Positions 51,458-59,894 of a stretch of DNA of 64,000 bases are shown here, in pieces. The DNA is taken from contig NZ_KE384547.1 of assembly GCF_000426625.1 (NCBI RefSeq), forward strand, positions 1,224,986 through 1,288,985, read 5' to 3'. Made by a program: the position numbers and the translations under genes. A model generated the notes under the pieces. It saw only the letters and a list, made by a program, of their open reading frames with translations, made no database searches and was not told the origin of the DNA. The stretch's first letter is position 1, and the number at the start of each line of letters is the position of its first letter. The DNA comes from Psychrilyobacter atlanticus DSM 19335 (GTDB taxonomy: Bacteria; Fusobacteriota; Fusobacteriia; Fusobacteriales; Fusobacteriaceae).

Positions 51458-51736
51458 TTACTTTATTTTTTCATAAGCTACTATTTCTCCAAGTGTCCAT
51501 TTATCCTTATACATTTTAAGTGGCAAAGTAATTTTCACTTTATCCCCATACATCAACTCATTTTCCATTTTTTCAGCTAATGGTTTAGCAATTTTAAAGC
51601 TTGGTGTTGCCTCTCCACCATTATAATTTTCTTTCAAATTTTGATATTTTATAACTTTACCTGACTTTTCATCAGGAAATTCCCCTACTGCTACCTCATA
51701 AACTTCTACTTCTAATACAATTCTTTTCGCTTTCAT
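51458..51736 (-). CDS. Provirus protein, 92 aa, possible ssDNA-binding protein
   Basis: A 92-aa beta-rich small protein (RIVLEVEVYEVAVGEF, then GDKVKITLPLKMYKDKWTLG). Position directly after Rep, size and beta content are those of ssDNA-binding or replication-accessory proteins of small ssDNA phages, but no domain is certain. Start at 51736, with GGAGA upstream. Confidence 0.5.
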   Translation of the reverse strand: MKAKRIVLEVEVYEVAVGEFPDEKSGKVIKYQNLKENYNGGEATPSFKIAKPLAEKMENELMYGDKVKITLPLKMYKDKWTLGEIVAYEKIK

Positions 51737-51919
51737 CCTTAATCATCTCCATCAATTAATTTATTAATAAACTAGTTAGCTAGTATTATTTTTTAATTTT
51801 TTAATTCTTCAATTTTAAACTTTTTACCCTTGCAATTATTGGGGTTATATCGATCACCTAATGCTATGATATAAGGGTAGCACCTCAAGAGAAAACTATA
51901 AAAAGCTTCTCCCATCTAA

Positions 51920-53383
51920 TTAACATAAAGATAAATTCTTATATCCTCTCACCTGTTGAAGAAATTGTTCATCAACTTTTAAAACCTCTTCTTCTTTTTT
52001 AGTGCCAAATAAACACTGAACATCACCACTCAAAGCAAAATTATATTCTTTTTTGTATTCATCATACTGGATAAAAGAGAGTATATCATTTCTATATTTC
52101 TTTAAACTGAATAAAACTTTTTCATTGCTCCACATTTTGTCATAAAAAACAACATCATAATACTTCTGAAACCTTGCTAAATACTGCCTAACTTCATAAT
52201 TTGTTGCTAACTCTCCATTTTTTATTGACATTTTTTCACCTAAATTTGCTAGATTTGAAAAAATCATTCTAACTGATCTAATAATTGAATTTTCGATATC
52301 GCTTTCTAATTTCTTTATTATGTTGATAGATCCACTATTTTCTAGTGAATCTACATAAAATTGAACATCCTTTTCATATACTCTTCTTGCATTTTTATAG
52401 TCTTCTTGAACAACTTTTAAATTTTTAGGTGTTATTCCTGAATGATGTGTAAATGAATATTTAACCAAACATTTTACATCTTCAATATCAAGATCTTCTA
52501 CAAATTGAAATTTATTTTCTAGATAAGAACCTTTAAGCTGAAACTCAAATCTAACCACTTGGTAATCATCTTTCAAATATTCTTCTAAAAGTAAATTATT
52601 CCAATATTGAATATCTATATTTTTTTTATCAAATTCTGTACCTACTTCATAATCTGTTAATTTATCTTTTTTATAATAGTGATTTAAAATTGTTTCTGCT
52701 TTTCTTTTATTCTCACTATATTTCATTATTGATTCTAAAACTTTGTCATATACTCTTAATAAAACAGATTTTGAGCCAACATAAAATCCAGTTGTTACAG
52801 ATCCAATATCATTACCAAAATCTTGTATATAAAAATTTTTCATTGCAGGTCTTAACAAACTAGAATAGTGACTAGTTAGTCCAGAAGATAAAAAACCATT
52901 CCTTTTAGACCATATATCAATTTTCTTTTTCTTATATGACACATCAACTGCATAGTCTAGTCTTTTAACCTTCATTTTATTGAGGTTAATGCCGAAAGGC
53001 TCTAGTTTCTCCTGTAAGACTTTCTTTAACGCAGTGTAGCTCTTATACTTCATAAATGCCTCAGCGAGGATCTTAACTTGAAAGATTTTTTTAGTTTCTG
53101 AAAAAACTACATTAAATAAGAAAAGTTTATCCACATCATAGAAAGACCATGCAAAAGGGTTAAAACTGGTAGATCTCATTAGATATTCACAGTTACCTTG
53201 AATGTCCTTCCAATCTCCATCAATAATAACATTACAGGTAGGATCATAAGAGAAACCATATAATTTATTATTTTCTAATCCTGCCAAAGTTTTACTGTCA
53301 CTAAAAAGTCCGATATTATCAACATGAAATTCCTTAGTACTGAATACTAAAGTGTCGAATCCTGAATATAATATTTCTCTCAT
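51920..53383 (-). CDS. Rolling-circle replication initiator (Rep_trans family)
   Basis: A 487-aa replication initiation factor. Family marks are KRLDYAVDVSYKKKKIDIW in the first third, SVLLRVYDKVLESI in the middle, and VVRFEFQLKGSYLE after it, in the order seen in plasmid and phage Rep_trans proteins. It should nick one strand with a tyrosine and start rolling-circle synthesis of the element. ATG 53383 follows GGGGTGGG; the frame extends five codons upstream from a TTG. It is the first gene of the leftward block, 230 bp from the right att repeat. Confidence 0.8.
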   Translation of the reverse strand: MREILYSGFDTLVFSTKEFHVDNIGLFSDSKTLAGLENNKLYGFSYDPTCNVIIDGDWKDIQGNCEYLMRSTSFNPFAWSFYDVDKLFLFNVVFSETKKIFQVKILAEAFMKYKSYTALKKVLQEKLEPFGINLNKMKVKRLDYAVDVSYKKKKIDIWSKRNGFLSSGLTSHYSSLLRPAMKNFYIQDFGNDIGSVTTGFYVGSKSVLLRVYDKVLESIMKYSENKRKAETILNHYYKKDKLTDYEVGTEFDKKNIDIQYWNNLLLEEYLKDDYQVVRFEFQLKGSYLENKFQFVEDLDIEDVKCLVKYSFTHHSGITPKNLKVVQEDYKNARRVYEKDVQFYVDSLENSGSINIIKKLESDIENSIIRSVRMIFSNLANLGEKMSIKNGELATNYEVRQYLARFQKYYDVVFYDKMWSNEKVLFSLKKYRNDILSFIQYDEYKKEYNFALSGDVQCLFGTKKEEEVLKVDEQFLQQVRGYKNLSLC

Positions 53384-53611
53384 TGATACCCACCCCAATC
53401 TCTAAAATTTTATTTTTAAAAAGAATGGGAGGTAATTATCCTCCAAACTCCTTTTCCTGTAATTTTTGAAAAATAAATAATAATTATTTTCCTTATTCTG
53501 TAATTCCTATAAAAGGTATTAAAAAAAGTTCCTTTGATAAAGAACTTAGATTTTACAGTATATAGAACTAATCAAATTACTTAAAATAATAATTATCCTC
53601 TATATAATCTA

Positions 53612-53636
53612 TAAAATACTAAATATAATAACTGTT
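53612..53636. repeat. 25-bp direct repeat, right att site (attR)
   Basis: Exact copy of 44472-44496. The two copies are 9,140 bp apart. The right copy continues into the complete palindromic dif-like site. Confidence 0.85.
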
Positions 53637-53645
53637 ATATTTAGT
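53618..53645. other. dif-like chromosome dimer resolution site
   Basis: A 28-bp site with the canonical 11-6-11 plan: left arm ACTAAATATAA, centre TAACTG, right arm TTATATTTAGT. The arms are perfect reverse complements, as would suit one recombinase binding both halves. Removing the provirus would place this site about 61 bp after the Xer-like gene. It is not a close match to E. coli or Bacillus dif. Confidence 0.75.
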
Positions 53646-54247
53646 GTTGTTAAATAGATTATAATTACTTGGTGTAATATAATGCTATAAACCCTTAAAA
53701 ATCAACGATTTAAAAAGAAATATAGATAATGTTAGTTATTTTCATGATTTTAAAATTTGAAGTTTTATTTTCAGGCTTTTTTAATTAGTTTAGATAATTA
53801 TAAATTCTATAACTCTGTAATAAATATAAGGGTGTAGGAGTGACTTCGATAGAACCTGTAACTTGTACTTGCTCTGTTTCCCCATTATAAAATACCGAGA
53901 AAGAAAACACTTTGTAGGTTTTGAAATGCTTTTTTGCTTATATTTTTTTATAGGTCATAGAATTAAAACCTGGAATCTTCTCCAGGGCATAATATAATTC
54001 TCTTTTTTAAACACGTTTCCAGAAGAAGATTATTTTCATATTTATTTTATACTTTAATTTGAGAAAAGAGAATTTAATTAAATGAAATAAAATAATATTT
54101 TTTATGCTGCCTATACAAAAAATAAAATAACAAATTATTTTTTTAAAACAAATATCCAAATATTTGTTTTAATCTTATTTCTGTTTTCACATAAAAACAT
54201 CTGATTACTCGAGATAATTTTTATTACAATGAATTTGTAATGTTGTC

Positions 54248-54302
54248 AATAAAACTAAAACGACACCATTTATATATAAATATAAAGGGTGTCGTTTTAG
54301 TT
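54248..54302. terminator. Terminator after the TIM-barrel gene
   Basis: AACTAAAACGACACC pairs with GGTGTCGTTTTAGTT across an AT-rich loop. It lies 35 nt downstream of the minus-strand gene's stop. Confidence 0.8.
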
Positions 54303-54336
54303 CCTTATATTTTGTTTCATCTAAATAAATCCATAA

Positions 54337-55314
54337 TTAAATTAATAGGACTTTATTTTGGTTTTTCAAATTTTCCAGCAACTGATTTTTGTCTTTCCAT
54401 TTGAATTCATAGACTAAATATTCAATGTCTAGTTTTTCTAAAATTCTGTTTATTGAGTTGTCGTTATATATTTCGTGAGAATCTAAATTGGTGATATGAT
54501 CTATTATTATCCCATACCTGTCCATTCTATTTTTAGTTACAGTTATTTTTTTTTGATTTGTCTCTAATTTATTTTTTCTATATAAAAATGGGAAAGTGGC
54601 ATTTAGATGGATTCCACGAATATGTTTTTTTAAAATTGGAGAATTTAAAATAATCTTTCCTATATATTTTTCAACTGTTTCAAAATTTTTTATATTTTTA
54701 TCTGTCAGTGTCAGATGGGATATATCCAACATGATCCCCTTGTTAGAATAGTTTATCTGATCTAAAAATTCTTTTGTTTCTATCTCGTCTAAGAGATCCA
54801 TTCCTGGCCACCATAAATTTTCTAAAAGTAATATAGGTCCATCCTTCACACCTTTAAAAGCTTCGTTGAGAAGTTCTACTGTATAACTTAAAACTTCTTT
54901 ATTTCCATATTTAAAATTATCGCCAAATATTTCGTCCAATCCAACGTGGGCTACATGAAAAACCATGTATTCCGCTCCCATTTTAATAGAGTCCAAAAAT
55001 TCGTTTTTATAAAAATCAATTAGTCTTTGACGTCCCCATCCCCCATAAACTTCTACAGCTTTTTCTAAACTTTCGAATTCCTTTATCAGTTCTTCTTTAT
55101 CTTCCAGCCACATATGAAGCCATGATGGGAAATATAGCAGATGATGTCCAATGGGTTTTACAGTCTCTATGTTTTCAGGGTTATAAAATCCTCCTGTCAT
55201 AGTTTCGATGCCGTCTAATTGGTATTCTTGTAAAATTTTATCCAATTCATTCCATCCATCTCCTATTTGCTCCAGGTAGCTGTCAGACGCTATAAAACTA
55301 AGTAATTTTTTCAT
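54337..55314 (-). CDS. TIM-barrel protein (xylose isomerase-like / AP endonuclease family 2)
   Basis: A 325-aa protein of the sugar isomerase/endonuclease IV superfamily. Strand ends carry candidate metal ligands in MVFHVAHVG, LLLENLWWPG, MLDISHLTLT and RGIHLNATFP. It could be a sugar-phosphate epimerase or related hydrolase; the substrate is unknown. Its start overlaps the end of the radical-SAM gene by 17 nt, so the two are co-translated. Confidence 0.78.
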   Translation of the reverse strand: MKKLLSFIASDSYLEQIGDGWNELDKILQEYQLDGIETMTGGFYNPENIETVKPIGHHLLYFPSWLHMWLEDKEELIKEFESLEKAVEVYGGWGRQRLIDFYKNEFLDSIKMGAEYMVFHVAHVGLDEIFGDNFKYGNKEVLSYTVELLNEAFKGVKDGPILLLENLWWPGMDLLDEIETKEFLDQINYSNKGIMLDISHLTLTDKNIKNFETVEKYIGKIILNSPILKKHIRGIHLNATFPFLYRKNKLETNQKKITVTKNRMDRYGIIIDHITNLDSHEIYNDNSINRILEKLDIEYLVYEFKWKDKNQLLENLKNQNKVLLI

Positions 55315-56227
55315 ACTTATCTCCTTGTGATATATTGTTTTCCTTGAGATGTTTTTCTATGGAATTCAAAACATTTCTTTTATCCAAACTCCACTTAGGT
55401 TCAATAAGAGTTTCTCGACTTCCGTCTCCAGTCAGCCTGTGAATAACCATATCTGTATCTAAAATTTCAATAGCTTTTCCTATGAGATCTATATACTCCT
55501 CCTTAGCTAAAATATGAAATTTTGTATCTATATATAATTTTTCTAAATTTGTATTTTTAATTATATGTAAAAGATGAAATTTTACTCCCCACACTTTTTT
55601 CTTGACGATATATCTTATAGAATCTAACATTGTTTTATGATTCTCATTTGGAAGACCTAAAATAATATGAGCAACAACCTTTATATTTCTATTGTTTAAT
55701 TTTTCCATCATATTTTTAAACACTTCTAATTTCCAACCACGATTTATATCTATAGCTGTCTTTTCATCGGTAGTCTGTAAGCCCAACTCTACCCATAAAA
55801 ATGTTTTATTATTTAACTCTTCTAAAAGATCTAAGATCCCATCATCTATACAATCTGGTCTGGTAGCTATAGCTAGTCCGACTACCCTAGGATGAGAAAG
55901 TGCTTCCTCATATATTTTTCTTAAATATTCTAAATTTCCATATGTGTTTGTAAAATTTTGAAAATAAGCAATAACATTTCCATGGGGGAATTTTTTGCTT
56001 ATCAATTCCAGTTGTTCCTCGATCTGATCTGTTATACTTTTTTTTCTAGAGCCTGCAAATTCTCCGCTTCCATTATCACTACAAAATATGCATCCTTTCT
56101 TACTCAATGTTCCATCTCTATTGGGACAAGTAAATCCTCCGTCCAAAGAAACTTTATATACTTTCTCTCCAAATTTTTCTCTTAAAAAATAATTTAATGA
56201 ATTATATCTTTTTTCTCCCCATCTCAT
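55298..56227 (-). CDS. Radical SAM protein, TIGR01212/YhcC family
   Basis: A 309-aa radical-SAM protein. The cluster-binding cysteines are in TCPNRDGTLSKKGCIFC, the long-loop form typical of this family. Other supports are RVVGLAIATRPDCIDDGILD, WVELGLQTTDEKTA and HIILGLPNENHKTM. Relatives are conserved but uncharacterised in detail. It forms a two-gene operon with the TIM-barrel gene. Confidence 0.87.
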   Translation of the reverse strand: MRWGEKRYNSLNYFLREKFGEKVYKVSLDGGFTCPNRDGTLSKKGCIFCSDNGSGEFAGSRKKSITDQIEEQLELISKKFPHGNVIAYFQNFTNTYGNLEYLRKIYEEALSHPRVVGLAIATRPDCIDDGILDLLEELNNKTFLWVELGLQTTDEKTAIDINRGWKLEVFKNMMEKLNNRNIKVVAHIILGLPNENHKTMLDSIRYIVKKKVWGVKFHLLHIIKNTNLEKLYIDTKFHILAKEEYIDLIGKAIEILDTDMVIHRLTGDGSRETLIEPKWSLDKRNVLNSIEKHLKENNISQGDKYEKIT

Positions 56228-56347
56228 CGTATCCTATCAGCTCCTATTTGTTTATTCTGTCATTATACCATGTATTTACTTAGACCTGTCTTTATTCTAC
56301 AAAATGTGGTAAAATTGTAAGCAGATAAAATTTACGAGGTGACAAAG

Positions 56348-56992
56348 ATGAACACAGAAATTTTCTTAATTAGACACGGGGAAACTATTTGGAACACTAA
56401 AAAATTAATACAAGGACAATTAGATAGTCCTTTAACAGACAACGGTATCCACCAATCTAATCTTTTATCCCAAAGGATGAAAAAAATAAATCCCGATATA
56501 ATCTATACCAGTGATTTAAAGAGAGCTGTCGATACAGCAAACATAATAAATCAATATGTAGATAAAGAGATAGTTGAAATTTCTGGAGTCAGAGAAAGAC
56601 ATTGGGGAGTATTTCAAGGTGCTAGCTGGCCAAAGATTAAGAAATTTTTTCCTACTCAATATAAGTACTATAGAAATGATAGTAAAAATTATATGATCCC
56701 AAATGGAGAATCTTATAATCAGGTTACTAAAAGAACCATGGAGAGTCTTGTGGATATTATTGAAAACCATAAAGATCAAAAGATAGTTATAGTTACACAT
56801 GGTGGAGTTATCAGCCCATTGATCAGAGCTTTACTATGTATTCCCTATGAAACACACAGAAAATTTATGATCTCTAATACTAGTATAACCAAATTAGTTT
56901 ATAATGATTTTGGATTTTCTATAGTATCTTTAGGTGATATTGCCCACTTAGAAGGGGAAGAAAAAATATTGGATGAATTGAAAGAAAAATAA
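56348..56992 (+). CDS. Histidine phosphatase (phosphoglycerate mutase-like)
   Basis: A 214-aa protein with the phospho-histidine motif LIRHGETIWNTKK at the N-terminus, RERHWGVFQG near residue 80, and the second histidine in VTHGGVISPLIRALL. It is a broad-specificity sugar phosphatase or a cofactor-dependent mutase homologue; the short length favours phosphatase. ATG 56348 follows GAGGTG; an in-frame GTG lies inside that site. Confidence 0.87.
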   Translation: MNTEIFLIRHGETIWNTKKLIQGQLDSPLTDNGIHQSNLLSQRMKKINPDIIYTSDLKRAVDTANIINQYVDKEIVEISGVRERHWGVFQGASWPKIKKFFPTQYKYYRNDSKNYMIPNGESYNQVTKRTMESLVDIIENHKDQKIVIVTHGGVISPLIRALLCIPYETHRKFMISNTSITKLVYNDFGFSIVSLGDIAHLEGEEKILDELKEK

Positions 56993-57040
56993 AAAAAGTA
57001 ACGTGACGTTGCATCCAGATATGTACAATCTAGATTTTTA
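56993..57040 (+). repeat. Dispersed stop-adjacent hairpin repeat, copy 5
   Basis: GTAAC-GTGAC-GTTGC at 56998-57012, six bases after the phosphatase stop, followed by ATCCAGATATGTACAATCTAG. The tail continues to match copy 4 (GTACAAT, then ATTTTTAT). Confidence 0.65.
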
Positions 57041-57123
57041 TAAATTTCATCTCAAAATCCTTAGTTTATAAATAAACTAATACCTCAAGATTCTTAGATT
57101 ATGTAATAATCTTTAGAAATCTT

Positions 57124-57177
57124 GGTGATGCTCTCTGCGAGTAGTATTTTGGTGGTGCCCCTTGCGAGTTTAATTTC
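57124..57177. repeat. Imperfect 27-bp tandem duplication
   Basis: Two adjacent 27-base units beginning GGTGATGCTCTCTGCGAGT and GGTGGTGCCCCTTGCGAGT. They lie in the noncoding gap downstream of the phosphatase gene. Confidence 0.5.
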
Positions 57178-57184
57178 CTAGATT

Positions 57185-57217
57185 AAAAAAGAATCACCTC
57201 AATAGAGATGATTCTTT
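57185..57217. terminator. Terminator after the META lipoprotein
   Basis: AAAAAAGAATCA pairs with TGATTCTTTTTT around CCTCAATAGAGA. It serves the minus-strand gene and possibly plus-strand read-through. Confidence 0.7.
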
Positions 57218-57229
57218 TTTTAGTTAATT

Positions 57230-57697
57230 TTATTTATTTTCTTCAGTTTCTTCTACAGCAGTTAAAACCAATATAACTTCTCCATCACTTAAAAGTTTTA
57301 ATTCTTCACCTACGATCTCATAAGATGTAACTTTTTCTAGAAGTGCAGTAAATGCATATTCCTGTTGCATAGCATCTTCAGGTCCCATCATCATAGTTGA
57401 TCCAATTCTACCCATAGTAAGTTCATTGTTATTTAATGTATAGCTACCGAAATATCTATTTACACTTGCATCACCATTAAACTTTCCATCTTCAAATTTC
57501 AAATCAGCTTTTGAAGTAGGTGTTACATCTTTTAATTTTTCATCCGAAACATACTTAGATAACTTCCAAGTAGTTCCTGTAAATTCTTTTTGAACGACTT
57601 CTATAGTTACTGAATCGGACCTTGTTTCCATCGGCTTATTAGCAGAACACGAGATGATAAATCCTGATAATGCTAATATTAATAATAATTTTTTCAT
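57230..57697 (-). CDS. META-domain lipoprotein
   Basis: A 155-aa lipoprotein. The signal KKLLLILALSGFIISCSANK ends in the lipobox IISC. The mature part contains a META/HslJ-type domain: GTTWKLSKY, FEDGKFNGDASVNRYFGSYT, MGRIGSTMMMGPEDAMQQEY and a final LKLLSDGEVILVL. ATG 57697 is chosen because the signal peptide starts there and a GGAGGT site precedes it; the open frame runs 29 codons further. Function in the envelope is unknown. Confidence 0.85.
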   Translation of the reverse strand: MKKLLLILALSGFIISCSANKPMETRSDSVTIEVVQKEFTGTTWKLSKYVSDEKLKDVTPTSKADLKFEDGKFNGDASVNRYFGSYTLNNNELTMGRIGSTMMMGPEDAMQQEYAFTALLEKVTSYEIVGEELKLLSDGEVILVLTAVEETEENK

Positions 57698-57888
57698 AAT
57701 ATATATACCTCCCATTTGATAACACTCATTCATTTTAAAATTAATTTTTTTTAATAAAATAAAGTGCATACATATATATACCATAAATAAGAAAAAATTC
57801 CTAGTTATATCTTAAAGTTTTACTATTTCACCAGTTTAGGTTATAATATGCTGTAAACCATTATTGAGTTAGACAGGAGGAGAAGTTT

Positions 57889-58722
57889 ATGAACGCAGTT
57901 AAAACATTTTTATTGATGATCACTATGACATTGATATTATTATTTATAGGAGGAGCCATCGGGGGACGCAATGGTGCCATGTTCGCTCTAATATTTTCTT
58001 TTGGTATGAATATGATAAGTTATTGGAACAGTGATAAAATAGTTTTAAGGATGTATAGAGCACAAGAGGTAGAAAAAAATTCTGAAGTATATTCTATAGT
58101 AAGGGAACTAGCAGAAAGAGCTGACCTTCCTATGCCAAAAGTATATATGATTAACCAATCTCAGCCAAATGCATTTGCAACAGGAAGAAATCCAAAACAT
58201 GCAGCAGTGGCAGTTACTCGTGGAATTACAGAAATTTTAGATAGAAACGAACTAAAGGGTGTTTTAGCTCATGAATTGGGACATGTACATAATAAGGACA
58301 TATTAATTGGAACTATTGCTGCATCTTTTGCTGGAGCCATTGCATATCTGGCTACTATGGCAAGATGGGCTGCTATATTTGGTGGAAGAGATGATGAAGA
58401 TAAAAATCCTATAGCTCTTATTGGAATAGCTATCTTTGCACCAATGGCAGCAATGTTAGTTCAAATGGCAATTTCACGTACCCGTGAATATAAAGCTGAT
58501 CGTTATGGTGGAAAATTAGCAGGGAATCCACTCTATCTAGCTAACGCTCTGAAAAAATTAGAGATGTGGAGTACTAGAACACCTATGGATGCTAAGCCGG
58601 CAACAGCACATATGTTTATAGTAAATCCATTAAAGGGACAAAATATGGCAAAATTATTCAGTACCCATCCAGCTACAAAAGATAGGATTGAAAAATTAGA
58701 GGAACAGGCTAGACAGAGATAG
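57889..58722 (+). CDS. htpX: Zinc metalloprotease HtpX
   Basis: A 277-aa M48 membrane protease of usual HtpX length. Two N-terminal membrane segments (about 5-24 and 30-45) are followed by the zinc motif HELGH (His128, Glu129, His132), a second hydrophobic pair near 140-200 and the third ligand Glu in REYKADRYGG. It takes part in quality control of inner-membrane proteins. GGAGGAG site; monocistronic with its own terminator. Confidence 0.94.
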   Translation: MNAVKTFLLMITMTLILLFIGGAIGGRNGAMFALIFSFGMNMISYWNSDKIVLRMYRAQEVEKNSEVYSIVRELAERADLPMPKVYMINQSQPNAFATGRNPKHAAVAVTRGITEILDRNELKGVLAHELGHVHNKDILIGTIAASFAGAIAYLATMARWAAIFGGRDDEDKNPIALIGIAIFAPMAAMLVQMAISRTREYKADRYGGKLAGNPLYLANALKKLEMWSTRTPMDAKPATAHMFIVNPLKGQNMAKLFSTHPATKDRIEKLEEQARQR

Positions 58723-58738
58723 ATAGATAAGATTATAT

Positions 58739-58768
58739 AAAAGAACGTCACCCTGTGACGTTCTTTTA
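58739..58768 (+). terminator. Terminator after htpX
   Basis: AAAAGAACGTCAC pairs with GTGACGTTCTTTT around CCCT. Confidence 0.85.
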
Positions 58769-58860
58769 TTATGCTGGAGTTAAGCTACTACATTGCTAAT
58801 TTATTGTAATCATGTTACAATTTAAACTGATAAAATCAATGATTATATAGGAGAAATAAA

Positions 58861-59757
58861 TTGAAAAATAAAAAACAAAAAGGATTTCATTTACGAAATC
58901 CGCATTCAGGAAGATATGATTTTGAATCCCTTATAGAAAATTCTAAAGGATTAGAAAAATATATAAAAAGTAACCCTAGTGGTGATAATACAATTGATTT
59001 TGGAGATGAAAATGCAGTTCTTGAATTAAATAGAGCTTTACTGAAATTTTATTATGGTATTGAAAATTGGGACATTCCAAAGGGATTTTTATGCCCCCCT
59101 ATTCCAGGAAGAGCGGACTATATCCACCATATATCAGATCTATTACCAAAATCTAAAAAAGATATTAAAGTTTTAGATATTGGAACCGGTGCAAACTGTA
59201 TTTATCCTATTATTGGAAATAAAGCTTATGGTTGGAAATTTATAGGTTCGGATATTGATCCCGTTTCAGTGGAAAATGCAAAGGAAATAATCAAAAAAAA
59301 TCATTTAGAAGACAGTATAGTTATTAAACTTCAAGCTGATAAAAATAATTTCTTTAAAGGGATTATAGATGAGGAATATATGGATATGACTATGTGTAAT
59401 CCGCCATTTCACGCTTCTTTAAAAGATGCATTATCTGCTAACAAACAAAAAAGAGATAATTTAAATAAAACTAGATCTTCTAATCTAAGTGAAAAATTAA
59501 ACTTTGGTGGCCAAAAAGCAGAACTTTGGTGCAAAGGTGGAGAAATTTTATTCTTAAAAAAAATGGCTAGAGAAAGTCTTTTATTTTCAAATAAGGTGGG
59601 ATACTTTACTTCCCTTGTATCTAAAGGGGAAAATGTAAAACCTATGCAAAAGATTTTAAAGAAATTAGGAGCATTAGATATTAAAATTATAGAGATGGTT
59701 CATGGGAATAAAATAACTAGAATTATAGCTTGGACTTTTAACTCGGAAAAAAAATAA
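58861..59757 (+). CDS. rlmF: 23S rRNA (adenine-N6)-methyltransferase RlmF
   Basis: A 298-aa SAM-dependent methyltransferase of the RlmF family, which methylates A1618 of 23S rRNA in E. coli. Features are the opening GFHLRNPHSGRYDFESLI, PGRADYIHHISDLL, the SAM motif VLDIGTGANCIYPI and the catalytic NPPFH. The start is a TTG behind TAGGAG; no ATG with a site exists nearby. Confidence 0.9.
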   Translation: MKNKKQKGFHLRNPHSGRYDFESLIENSKGLEKYIKSNPSGDNTIDFGDENAVLELNRALLKFYYGIENWDIPKGFLCPPIPGRADYIHHISDLLPKSKKDIKVLDIGTGANCIYPIIGNKAYGWKFIGSDIDPVSVENAKEIIKKNHLEDSIVIKLQADKNNFFKGIIDEEYMDMTMCNPPFHASLKDALSANKQKRDNLNKTRSSNLSEKLNFGGQKAELWCKGGEILFLKKMARESLLFSNKVGYFTSLVSKGENVKPMQKILKKLGALDIKIIEMVHGNKITRIIAWTFNSEKK

Positions 59758-59773
59758 CTTTATTCTTTTTCTA

Positions 59774-59800
59774 AAGAGCTCTAAGAAGCTCTTTTTTTTT
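59774..59800 (+). terminator. Terminator after rlmF
   Basis: AAGAGCT pairs with AGCTCTT, followed by a run of T. Confidence 0.75.
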
Positions 59801-59894
59801 ACAATGTAACATTGCTTTTTTTCTTGTATAATTAAAAAATAAATGTTATAAACTATAGAAGTGGTAGATAAAAAAATATAGGGGGATTTAAAAA

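Larger units (their letters stand above)
44478..53617. mobile_element. 9.14-kb provirus-like element integrated at a dif-like site
   Basis: Bounded by a 25-bp exact direct repeat whose crossover core is dif-like. Nearly all genes run on the minus strand from Rep toward attL: Rep, 92 aa, DUF1353, possible holin, 280 aa, 327 aa, 629 aa, 202 aa, 58 aa, 125 aa, 147 aa, with one small plus-strand gene. It has a rolling-circle initiator but no integrase, Walker-A packaging ATPase, Zot, terminase, portal or tail genes. Size and content suggest an ssDNA tailless phage using host Xer, broadly like Finnlakeviridae (FLiP, about 9.2 kb) in scale. A plasmid-like element is the alternative. No family assignment is proven. 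Confidence 0.75.
53384..54247. other. Noncoding right end of the provirus and host flank
   Basis: Up to 53617 this is element DNA upstream of Rep, with a small GGAGG/CCTCC hairpin (about 53429-53444) that might be the nicking origin. From 53618 on it is host DNA, 630 AT-rich bases without a gene. It includes CCTGG/CCAGG (53970-53988) as a minor hairpin and no repeat-family copies. Confidence 0.4.

Noticed and set aside
44478-53617. Inovirus (filamentous phage) assignment
   Set aside because: No Zot/pI-type protein with a Walker A motif, and no small major coat protein with the typical signal plus single membrane helix.
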